Below, piece by piece: positions 1 to 5,234 of a stretch of 5,234 nt of DNA. The position numbers were made by a program, and so were the translations under genes. Every line of letters begins with the position of its first letter. Position 1 is the stretch's first letter. Origin of the DNA: an uncultured Bacteroidota bacterium (GTDB taxonomy: Bacteria; Bacteroidota; Bacteroidia; Chitinophagales; Chitinophagaceae); contig CAIVKT010000406.1 of NCBI GenBank assembly GCA_903906615.1, positions 1 through 5,234 on the forward strand. The letters run 5' to 3'. The notes below the pieces were generated by a model, which was given only the letters and a program-made list of their open reading frames with translations, was not told the DNA's origin and did not search any database.

Positions 1-70
1 ACAACATTCAAAGTCTCCCACAACACACCCCAAAAACACCCAAACCCGCGCCAGGCCTGCAAAGAAAAAT

Positions 71-122
71 CTATGACAGCCACCTACACGCCTATGACAG
101 CGCGGAAAGCGCGCTGTCATAG
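71..122. repeat. Three phased CTATGACAGC repeats, two forming a 13-bp hairpin
   Basis: CTATGACAGC occurs directly at 71-80 and 92-101, and inverted (GCTGTCATAG) at 113-122. The three copies start exactly 21 bases apart. The second and third form a perfect 13-bp stem (92-104 with 110-122) around a GAAAG loop. The third copy could instead pair with the first over 10 bp, so two mutually exclusive foldings exist. On the minus strand the outer folding is followed directly by ATTTTTCTTT (complement of 70-61), which resembles a terminator tract for leftward transcription. The 13-bp inner stem is stronger. It could be a terminator of a neighbouring gene, an extragenic palindrome, or a protein-binding array on one face of the helix. 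Confidence 0.7.
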
Positions 123-236
123 AAATTCGATTTGCTCATTTAAATAACCATCCCGACCTTTACGCGATAAAAGGCAAAACATGGGCTTTGTGCCCTTTTC
201 ATCCGCCATAGCCATAGCGAAGGAGATAGTGCCTTT

Positions 237-254
237 CCTTGGTGTCCTTTGTGT
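237..254 (-). repeat. Degenerate tandem 9-mer (ACACAAAGG / ACACCAAGG)
   Basis: The plus strand reads CCTTGGTGT then CCTTTGTGT, two adjacent 9-mers with one mismatch; a partial CCTTT precedes them at 232-236. On the minus strand this is ACACAAAGG followed by ACACCAAGG. From memory, such ACACAAAGG-type tandem strings are scattered between genes in many Bacteroidota and environmental genomes, without known function. Only two units are clear here, so chance cannot be ruled out. Confidence 0.35.
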
Positions 255-323
255 TGAAAAGAAGGGAATGCAGAACAAGCAAATTCTGCCCATTACATAA
301 ATTCTTTAAATTATGGTTCAGAC

Positions 324-460
324 AAACTGCGCAAAGATCTTGCACAAGTGCGCAAGAATGTAGCAAAAATAAAGGGTCAAAAAAAGCTAACTAATTGATA
401 ATCAATATCCTGATAGCTATCGGGACGAAAAACAAAAAATCTCATTAAAAACTGCGCAAA
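324..460. repeat. Three TGCGCAA repeats, two within identical 12-mers
   Basis: AAACTGCGCAAA occurs at 324-335 and again at 449-460. A third core TGCGCAAG lies at 349-356, 21 bases after the first. The third copy is also the right arm of an imperfect 20-bp dyad at 338-357, with arms TCTTGC and GCAAGA and CA/TG nearer the centre. Copies at helical spacing upstream of an operon resemble operator sites. No regulator is encoded in the window, so this is inference. Confidence 0.4.
394..425. repeat. Two adjacent palindromes, ATTGAT-A-ATCAAT and the GATAGCTATC core
   Basis: Positions 394-406 form a perfect dyad with 6-bp arms around one base. Two bases later, 408-425 is an 18-bp palindrome centred on GATAGCTATC that is perfect except for one T/G position, which can still pair as a G-U wobble in RNA. 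I recall similar CCGATAGCTATCGG palindromes recurring between genes in Bacteroidota genomes, but could not check this. No T-run follows on the plus strand. On the minus strand a run of seven T (complement of 379-385) lies a few bases beyond. A role as extragenic repeat, binding site or weak leftward terminator is possible. Confidence 0.5.
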
Positions 461-484
461 AACCACCAAAACAAAATAATACCC

Positions 485-492
485 TATATTTG
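485..492 (+). promoter_or_regulatory. Candidate -7 promoter element for the DUF4290-murA pair
   Basis: TATATTTG matches the Bacteroidota -7 consensus TAnnTTTG exactly and lies in A/T-rich DNA 100 bases before the DUF4290 start. No TTG or TTTG is seen at the usual distance of about 20 bases upstream, so the -33 half is missing. If used, the transcript would start near 496 with a leader of roughly 95 bases. A single 8-mer with two free positions can occur by chance. Confidence 0.35.
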
Positions 493-592
493 TTCTATCA
501 ACTCGGTTTGTCTTGGCTTAGGCACAATATTTTCTGGCCTTTAAGCAAATAGCAAACAATTATTTTTCTTTAGCATAATTAGTACAACTTTC

Positions 593-1375
593 ATGGAATA
601 CAATACTACGCGGAGCAAGCTGCTCATGCCTGAATATGGACGTAATGTCCAAAAAATGATCGAATACCTCGTAACCATTGAGGACAGGCAGAAACGCCTG
701 AGCCAGGCCGAGGTGATCATAGAGCTGATGGGCACACTGAACCCACACCTCAAAACGATAGAAGACTACAAGCACAAACTATGGGACCACTTGTTCCAAA
801 TGACCGATTTTAACCTGGATGTGGACGCGCCTTATCCGTGTCCTACGCCCGAGATGATCTATAAAAAGCCGGAGGTGCTACCCTACCCTAAGAGCGACAT
901 CAAGCACCGCCACCTGGGCCGCAACCTGGAGTCGCTGCTGGGCAAGGCGCTGGTAGAGGAGAACGAAGAAAAGAAGCATGGCCTCACGCAGGCCATAGGC
1001 TACTATATGAAGCTGGCTTACGCCAACTGGCACCGCGAACCGGTACACGATGATATGATCAAGAACGAGCTGGCCGAGATAACCGCTGGCCAGCTGAAAT
1101 ACACCACCGGTGGCTATCGTGTGCATGTGGACCCATTGCCGGTCGTAGTGCCCAACCAGCGCTTCAAACGCAACAACCAGAACCGCAACTTCAAGAACAA
1201 CCAGCAGGCAGGCAATGTGCAGCAGGGTGGTAATGTGCAGGGCGGAGGCAACAACCAGCGCAACTTCCGCGACAACAACAATGCCGGTGGCAACAGTGGT
1301 GGCGGATATGGCAACAACAACTTCAATAAGAACAGGAAATTCAATAAGAACAAAAACAACCCCGGCGGCTTATGA
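593..1375 (+). CDS. DUF4290 family protein with Asn/Gly-rich basic tail
   Basis: This 260-residue protein belongs to the uncharacterised DUF4290 family, which I know from Bacteroidota only. Family-like stretches are the N-terminal MEYNTTRSKLLMPEYGRN, LMGTLNPHLK near residues 45-54, LWDHLFQMTDFNLDVDAPYP at 63-82 and HRHLGRNLE at 105-113. The region up to about residue 188 looks folded, probably helical, with no signal peptide or membrane segment, so it is likely cytoplasmic. Residues 189-260 are low-complexity: about a third Asn, with many Gly and Gln, about eleven Lys/Arg and one Asp, suggesting a disordered and perhaps RNA-binding tail. ATG 593 is chosen because the family motif starts there; no Shine-Dalgarno is visible, which is common in this phylum. 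The stop overlaps the murA start (ATGA), implying translational coupling. The biochemical function is unknown; a role linked to MurA is inferred from this arrangement alone. Confidence 0.9.
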   Translation: MEYNTTRSKLLMPEYGRNVQKMIEYLVTIEDRQKRLSQAEVIIELMGTLNPHLKTIEDYKHKLWDHLFQMTDFNLDVDAPYPCPTPEMIYKKPEVLPYPKSDIKHRHLGRNLESLLGKALVEENEEKKHGLTQAIGYYMKLAYANWHREPVHDDMIKNELAEITAGQLKYTTGGYRVHVDPLPVVVPNQRFKRNNQNRNFKNNQQAGNVQQGGNVQGGGNNQRNFRDNNNAGGNSGGGYGNNNFNKNRKFNKNKNNPGGL

Positions 1376-2691
1376 ACGCTTTCGAGATCCGCGGGGGCCA
1401 TCCGCTGAAAGGTGCCATTACTCCGCAGGGAGCTAAGAACGAAGCATTGCAGGTATTGTGTGCCGCCCTGCTCACCGATGAGCGCGTAACACTTACCAAT
1501 GTACCGGACATCATAGATGTGAACACGCTCATAGAGCTGCTCTTTGATATGGGAGTAAAGGTAGAGCGTCCTGCGCCTAATACGGTGGTGCTGCAAGCCA
1601 AAGACATAGACCCTGATTACTTTACCACGCATGCGTTTCGTAAAAAATCGGGTAAGCTGCGGGGTACGGTGATGCTGGCTGGCCCGCTGCTGGCGCGCTT
1701 TCGCAAGGCATACATACCACAGCCCGGCGGCGATAAGATAGGCCGCCGCAGATTAGACACGCACATACGTGGCTTTGAAAAAATGGGTGTAGACTTTGTG
1801 TATGACATGGATGCCCAGATGTTCAGCCTCGATGCCGTGCAGCTAAAGGGCGTGAAGATACTCATGGAAGAGCCTTCCATCACCGGCACTGCGAACCTGA
1901 TAATGGCGGCAGTAATGGCGGAGGGTACAACAACCATATACAACGCAGCCTGCGAGCCATATATACAGCAGCTATGCCGTATGCTCATCAGCATGGGGGC
2001 CAACATCAGCGGGCTAAGCACCAACCTCCTCACCATTGAGGGTGTAAACAAGCTGGGTGGCTGCGAGCACCGCCTGCTGGCCGATATGATAGAAGTAGGC
2101 TCATTCATAGGCCTGGCCGCCATGACACAAAGCGAGATCACCATAAAGAATGCAGGTGTGGAGCATTTGGGCATCATACCCGATACCTTCCAGCACCTGG
2201 GCATAGAGCTTGCTATAAAGGGCGATGATATATACATACCAGCACAAGACCATTACCGCATACAGAAGTTCATAGATGGTTCTATACTCACAGTATACGA
2301 TCATCCGTGGCCGGGCCTTACGCCCGATCTGCTGAGTATAGTACTGGTGCTGGCCACACAGGCCAGGGGCACAGTGCTGGTACACCAGAAGATGTTTGAA
2401 AGCCGCCTCTTCTTCGTGGATAAGCTCATAGAGATGGGTGCCCAGATAGTGCTGTGCGATCCGCACCGTGCGGTAGTGATAGGGCTTGACCGGCAGGTGC
2501 CGCTGAGAGGTATCAACATGGTATCCCCCGACATACGTGCCGGTGTGGCGCTGCTCATAGCAGCCCTCTCGGCTACAGGCAAAAGCACTATACAGAACAT
2601 TCACCAGATAGACCGTGGCTACGAGCGCATAGACGAGCGCCTCAATGCCCTGGGTGCAGACATAAAGAGGATAAATTATAGTGTAGGATAG
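1372..2691 (+). CDS. murA: UDP-N-acetylglucosamine 1-carboxyvinyltransferase, Asp-type active site
   Basis: MurA transfers enolpyruvate from phosphoenolpyruvate to UDP-GlcNAc, the first committed step of peptidoglycan synthesis in the cytoplasm. The 439-residue protein is full length (E. coli MurA has 419) and shows the EPSP-synthase-like two-domain fold signatures. By motif alignment with E. coli MurA the key residues are K22 and N23 (GAKNEA), R97, R126, D319 (TPDL), R345 (FESR), D387 and R389 (SPDIRA) and R415 (IDRGYERI). The flexible loop reads PGGDKIGRRRLD: D121 (codon 1732-1734) replaces the Cys115 of E. coli. Asp at this position is known from mycobacterial and chlamydial MurA to keep activity while blocking alkylation by fosfomycin. 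All other listed residues are present, so the enzyme should be active. The start overlaps the DUF4290 stop codon, and no Shine-Dalgarno is evident, so translation probably depends on the upstream gene. A hairpin follows 5 bases after the stop. Confidence 0.97.
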   Translation: MNAFEIRGGHPLKGAITPQGAKNEALQVLCAALLTDERVTLTNVPDIIDVNTLIELLFDMGVKVERPAPNTVVLQAKDIDPDYFTTHAFRKKSGKLRGTVMLAGPLLARFRKAYIPQPGGDKIGRRRLDTHIRGFEKMGVDFVYDMDAQMFSLDAVQLKGVKILMEEPSITGTANLIMAAVMAEGTTTIYNAACEPYIQQLCRMLISMGANISGLSTNLLTIEGVNKLGGCEHRLLADMIEVGSFIGLAAMTQSEITIKNAGVEHLGIIPDTFQHLGIELAIKGDDIYIPAQDHYRIQKFIDGSILTVYDHPWPGLTPDLLSIVLVLATQARGTVLVHQKMFESRLFFVDKLIEMGAQIVLCDPHRAVVIGLDRQVPLRGINMVSPDIRAGVALLIAALSATGKSTIQNIHQIDRGYERIDERLNALGADIKRINYSVG

Positions 2692-2696
2692 TGTAC

Positions 2697-2729
2697 AGGT
2701 GTGCCACACTTCCAAAGTGTGGCACACCT
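2697..2729. terminator. Perfect 15-bp-stem hairpin after murA, possible terminator
   Basis: Positions 2697-2711 (AGGTGTGCCACACTT) are fully complementary to 2715-2729, leaving a three-base CCA loop. It begins 5 bases after the murA stop codon, the usual place for a terminator of the DUF4290-murA unit. No T-run follows on either strand, so it is not a classical intrinsic terminator. It may act as a 3' mRNA-stabilising stem or be one copy of an extragenic palindromic repeat. The structure is certain from the sequence; its function is inferred. Confidence 0.5.
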
Positions 2730-2752
2730 ACTGAAAACGGGAGAAGATATTA

Positions 2753-2800
2753 CGTGTCAGATTTGACAACTTTTAAAAAGTTCAAATCTTGAACCACACG
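2753..2800. repeat. Imperfect 48-bp palindrome between murA and mfd
   Basis: Three nested arm pairs are visible: CGTGT (2753-2757) with ACACG (2796-2800), AGATTTG (2759-2765) with CAAATCT (2783-2789), and AACTTTT (2768-2774) with AAAAGTT (2776-2782). Small bulges separate them, with about 1 base on the left and 6 on the right between outer and middle arms, and 2 on the left between middle and inner arms. No T-run follows. It looks like a decayed extragenic palindrome or a remnant of an insertion. It lies upstream of the mfd promoter-like site and could also serve as a binding site. Confidence 0.5.
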
Positions 2801-2829
2801 AGAAAACAAAAGAGTATGTCAATTACCAT

Positions 2830-2837
2830 TAACTTTG
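2830..2837 (+). promoter_or_regulatory. Candidate -7 promoter element for mfd
   Basis: TAACTTTG matches the Bacteroidota consensus TAnnTTTG exactly and ends 7 bases before the mfd ATG. With normal spacing, transcription would start within a few bases of the start codon, giving a leaderless or nearly leaderless mRNA. This fits the absence of any Shine-Dalgarno sequence. A -33 TTG is not seen at about 20 bases upstream, where the sequence is purine-rich (about 2801-2812). I recall TTTGC closely preceding ATG at many Bacteroidota genes. Confidence 0.5.
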
Positions 2838-2844
2838 CGGCCCG

Positions 2845-5234
2845 ATGAATCTGGAGGTGCTGCAGGGTCTTTATCAGAATGACATCCGTTTAAAACACAT
2901 AACGGCTGGGATAAGTATGCCCGGCCACAAGCTCAGGCTATACCTCGATAACCTCCGCGGCTCTGCCATTAACTTTATAGCCTGCGCCGTATGGCAGAAT
3001 ACAGATGCCAACCACGTATTTATACTCAACGATAAAGAAGAGGCCGCTTACTTTCACAACGACATGGAACACCTCACTAAGGCGCTCGATGTGTGCTTCT
3101 TCCCCGATTCCTTTAAGCGCATAGGCAACTTTACCGAGCTGAACAGTAGCCACGTGATGCTGCGCACAGAGGCGCTCACCAAATTTGCCCCTAAAAAGAC
3201 AGGTGATAAAGCGGTGCGAAAAAAGATATTGGTCACTTATCCCGAGGCGCTGTTTGAAAAGGTGGTCAACCCGTCTTCGCTTACTGATAACATGATCAGC
3301 ATAAAGGTGAGCGAAACGCTGGCACTGGATGCCCTGCTGGAGCGCTTTGTGACACTGGGCTTCAGGCGGGAGGATTTTGTGTATGAGCCGGGGCAGTTTG
3401 CCATGCGTGGCGGTATACTGGACATCTATTCCTTCGGGAATGAACACCCCTACCGTATAGAGTTGTTTGGCAACGAAGTAGACAGCATACGCATCTTCAA
3501 CCCCGAAACACAGCTATCGGAGCGCAAGCTGCTACAGGTATCCATACTGCCCAATATAGAAACGAAATTTGAAGCACAGGAAAAGATATCCCTGCTCGAC
3601 TTTTTGCCCGAGAATACGGTGATATGGGCCAAGGACCTGTCCTATACCGTAGGCCGCATCAACAAGTTGGTGGGCGACCTGCCGGAGAAAATGGAGATAG
3701 GCCAGGTAGCCATAGACCACGAGGAGGAAATGCTGAAGGAAATATCCAGGGCTGACTTTGAGACCGATGGCAACTGGCAGGAGAAGATAAAGAAGCGCCA
3801 CATCATAGAATGGTACAACCACTCTATAGAGAAGATGACGGGTGATGCGGTGGATGAAACATTCTTGTTTGCCACAGAGGAGCAGCCGGTCTTCAACAGG
3901 CAGTTTGGTATGCTCATCGCCGATCTGCAAAAGAGGATAGCCGAGAAGTATGTGGCCTATATATTTGCAGAGAACCCCAAGCAACTGGAGCGACTGCGCA
4001 GTATATTCGATGACCTGAATGCGGGTATCATATTTGTGCCCGTGGCTACGGCCATCAGTAAGGGGTTTATAGACCATGAGAAGAAGGCGATCTGCTATAC
4101 CGATCACCAGATATTTCAGCGCTACCATAAATACAATGTAAAGCAGGCCTACAGCAAGGGCAAGGCGCTGACACTACGCTTGCTGCGCGAGCTGACCCCC
4201 GGCGACTTTGTAACGCATATAGACCACGGTGTTGGTGTATACAGCGGGCTGCAGAAGATAGAGGTGAATGGCAATATGCAGGAAGCCATACGCATACTAT
4301 ACCGCGATAATGATGTGCTGTATGTGAACATCAACTCGCTGCACAAGATAAGCAAGTACACCGGCAAGGAAGGCACGCAGCCGCGGGTGAACAAGCTGGG
4401 CAGCGATGCCTGGCTGAAGCTGAAGAACAAGACCAAGAAACAGGTAAAGGATATAGCGGCAGACCTCATCAGGCTGTATGCAAGGCGCAAAGCATCGCAG
4501 GGCTTTTCGTTTTCGCCGGACACTTATTTGCAGACCGAGCTGGAAGCCTCCTTCTTTTACGAAGACACGCCCGACCAGGGCAAGGCCGTGGCCGATGTGA
4601 AGCGAGATATGGAATCACCATCGCCTATGGACCGGCTGGTATGCGGCGATGTGGGCTTTGGCAAAACGGAAGTAGCTGTGCGAGCAGCCTTTAAAGCTGT
4701 GGCAGACAGCAAGCAGGCAGCAGTGCTGGTGCCTACTACCATACTGGCGTTTCAGCACTACAACACCTTTATGGAGCGGCTGAAGGACTTCCCCTGCAAC
4801 ATAGATTATGTGAACAGGTTCCGGTCAGCGAAGGAGAAGAAGGAGATATTTAAGAAACTGGAAGAAGGAAAGATAGATATAGTGATAGGTACGCACGGCC
4901 TGCTGGGTAAAGATGTGAAGTTCAAAGACCTGGGCATACTGATCATAGATGAAGAGCAGAAATTTGGCGTAGGCTCTAAGGAAAAATTGAGAGAGCTGAA
5001 AGCCAGTGTGGATACGCTCACGCTTACGGCCACGCCTATACCGCGTACCCTGCAATTCTCGCTGATGAATGCCCGCGACCTGAGCATCATCAACACACCG
5101 CCGCCCAACAGGCAGCCGGTACATACCGAGGTGCTGGTGTTTGATGAGTTTGCGATTCGCGATGCGCTGTATTATGAAACGGAGCGCGGTGGCCAGGTGT
5201 TCTTTGTGCATAACCGTGTGCAGAGCCTGCCGGA
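2845..5234 (+). CDS. mfd: Transcription-repair coupling factor Mfd, 3' end outside window
   Basis: Mfd is a DNA translocase that pushes RNA polymerase off lesions and recruits UvrA for nucleotide excision repair. The reading frame is open from ATG 2845 to the window edge (796 codons plus two bases). In order: a UvrB-like N-terminal module with GQFAMRGGILDIY at residues 183-195; a divergent middle region of about 240-440; the RNA-polymerase-interacting domain from about 450 (LTPGDFVTHIDHGVGVYSGL) to about 545; then the first helicase lobe. That lobe shows GDVGFGKTE (601-609, Walker A Lys607), VPTTILAFQHY, IGTHGLLGKDVKFKDLG, Walker B DEEQ (702-705) and TATPIPRT (728-735). The second lobe and the C-terminal regulatory domain, roughly 300 residues, lie beyond the edge. 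Spacing to murA and the intervening hairpins suggest a separate transcription unit. The start fits the family: LQGLYQND right after it resembles other Bacteroidota Mfd N-termini as I recall them. No frameshift or lost catalytic residue is seen. Confidence 0.97.
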   Translation, partial: MNLEVLQGLYQNDIRLKHITAGISMPGHKLRLYLDNLRGSAINFIACAVWQNTDANHVFILNDKEEAAYFHNDMEHLTKALDVCFFPDSFKRIGNFTELNSSHVMLRTEALTKFAPKKTGDKAVRKKILVTYPEALFEKVVNPSSLTDNMISIKVSETLALDALLERFVTLGFRREDFVYEPGQFAMRGGILDIYSFGNEHPYRIELFGNEVDSIRIFNPETQLSERKLLQVSILPNIETKFEAQEKISLLDFLPENTVIWAKDLSYTVGRINKLVGDLPEKMEIGQVAIDHEEEMLKEISRADFETDGNWQEKIKKRHIIEWYNHSIEKMTGDAVDETFLFATEEQPVFNRQFGMLIADLQKRIAEKYVAYIFAENPKQLERLRSIFDDLNAGIIFVPVATAISKGFIDHEKKAICYTDHQIFQRYHKYNVKQAYSKGKALTLRLLRELTPGDFVTHIDHGVGVYSGLQKIEVNGNMQEAIRILYRDNDVLYVNINSLHKISKYTGKEGTQPRVNKLGSDAWLKLKNKTKKQVKDIAADLIRLYARRKASQGFSFSPDTYLQTELEASFFYEDTPDQGKAVADVKRDMESPSPMDRLVCGDVGFGKTEVAVRAAFKAVADSKQAAVLVPTTILAFQHYNTFMERLKDFPCNIDYVNRFRSAKEKKEIFKKLEEGKIDIVIGTHGLLGKDVKFKDLGILIIDEEQKFGVGSKEKLRELKASVDTLTLTATPIPRTLQFSLMNARDLSIINTPPPNRQPVHTEVLVFDEFAIRDALYYETERGGQVFFVHNRVQSLP

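Larger units (their letters stand above)
1..592. other. Long gene-free region upstream of the DUF4290-murA pair
   Basis: No convincing coding region was found on either strand. Some frames stay open at the left edge: plus frame 1 to a TAA at 145-147, plus frame 3 to a TAG at 120-122, and a minus frame from 120 leftwards. Their translations are low-complexity or unfamiliar, so the tail or head of a gene outside the window cannot be excluded. The region instead holds short repeats and palindromes, listed separately. From about 360 to 590 it becomes A/T-rich, as expected for promoter and leader DNA. At nearly 600 bases it is long compared with the other junctions in this window (a 4-base overlap and a 153-base spacer). 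Confidence 0.6.

Noticed and set aside
1..147. Open frames at the left edge on both strands
   Set aside because: Several frames are open together and their translations are Pro/Thr/Lys-rich or Trp/Gly-rich low-complexity strings. None resembles a known C-terminus or N-terminus, and the window edge prevents a test.
183..199. GGGC-TTTGT-GCCC followed by TTTT, a terminator-like stem
   Set aside because: The stem has only 4 bp and the T-run 4 bases, with no gene upstream to terminate. Too weak to list as a terminator.
270..289. GCAGAA / TTCTGC inverted repeat
   Set aside because: Six-bp arms around an 8-base loop with no T-run are expected by chance in a region of this size.
181..300. Small plus-strand frame of 39 codons, ATG 181 to TAA 298-300
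   Set aside because: It overlaps the ACACAAAGG-type repeat and a small hairpin, has only a weak AAAGG upstream, and its translation resembles no family I know. Chance is the simpler explanation.
364..371. CAAAAATA, a TAnnTTTG match on the minus strand that could start a leftward transcript
   Set aside because: No -33 match at the proper distance and no supported leftward gene in the window. The motif is easily met in A/T-rich DNA.
541..5211. Minus-strand frames opposite DUF4290, murA and mfd
   Set aside because: They lie fully opposite well-identified plus-strand genes, and their translations show no family motifs. They are shadows of the coding strand.

Overview
The window looks like a chromosomal housekeeping segment from a member of the Bacteroidota, most likely a Chitinophagaceae-like relative. 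Three observations support this. The first gene encodes a DUF4290 protein, a family I know only from this phylum. MurA has the 'PGGDKIGRRRLD' active-site loop that I associate with Bacteroidota. Two intergenic regions carry exact matches to the Bacteroidota -7 promoter consensus TAnnTTTG. No mobile element, CRISPR array, tRNA or rRNA was recognised.

Layout. Positions 1-592 hold no gene I can support. This region has a 21-bp-phased set of CTATGACAGC repeats with a strong hairpin (71-122), a degenerate tandem 9-mer (237-254), three TGCGCAA repeats (324-460), palindromes (394-425) and a promoter-like TATATTTG (485-492). Positions 593-1375 encode a DUF4290 protein with an Asn/Gly-rich basic tail. 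Its stop codon overlaps the start codon of murA (1372-2691) in an ATGA junction, so the two form a translationally coupled pair. The 153-bp spacer 2692-2844 holds a perfect 15-bp-stem hairpin just after the murA stop, a second, decayed palindrome, and a TAACTTTG element 7 bases before the mfd start. The transcription-repair coupling factor gene mfd runs from 2845 off the right edge; 796 codons are visible.

Function. MurA makes the first committed peptidoglycan precursor in the cytoplasm. Its partner DUF4290 protein has no established function, but the tight coupling suggests a job related to MurA or to its expression. Mfd acts separately: it removes RNA polymerase stalled at DNA lesions and recruits UvrA. 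The hairpins and the promoter-like site suggest that mfd is its own transcription unit.

I see no clearly new multi-gene system. The points most worth a second look are the coupled DUF4290-murA pair, the Cys-to-Asp active-site change in MurA (expected fosfomycin insensitivity), the phased repeat and hairpin at 71-122, the paired palindromes after murA, the possibly leaderless mfd mRNA, and the strong preference for the AUA isoleucine codon.
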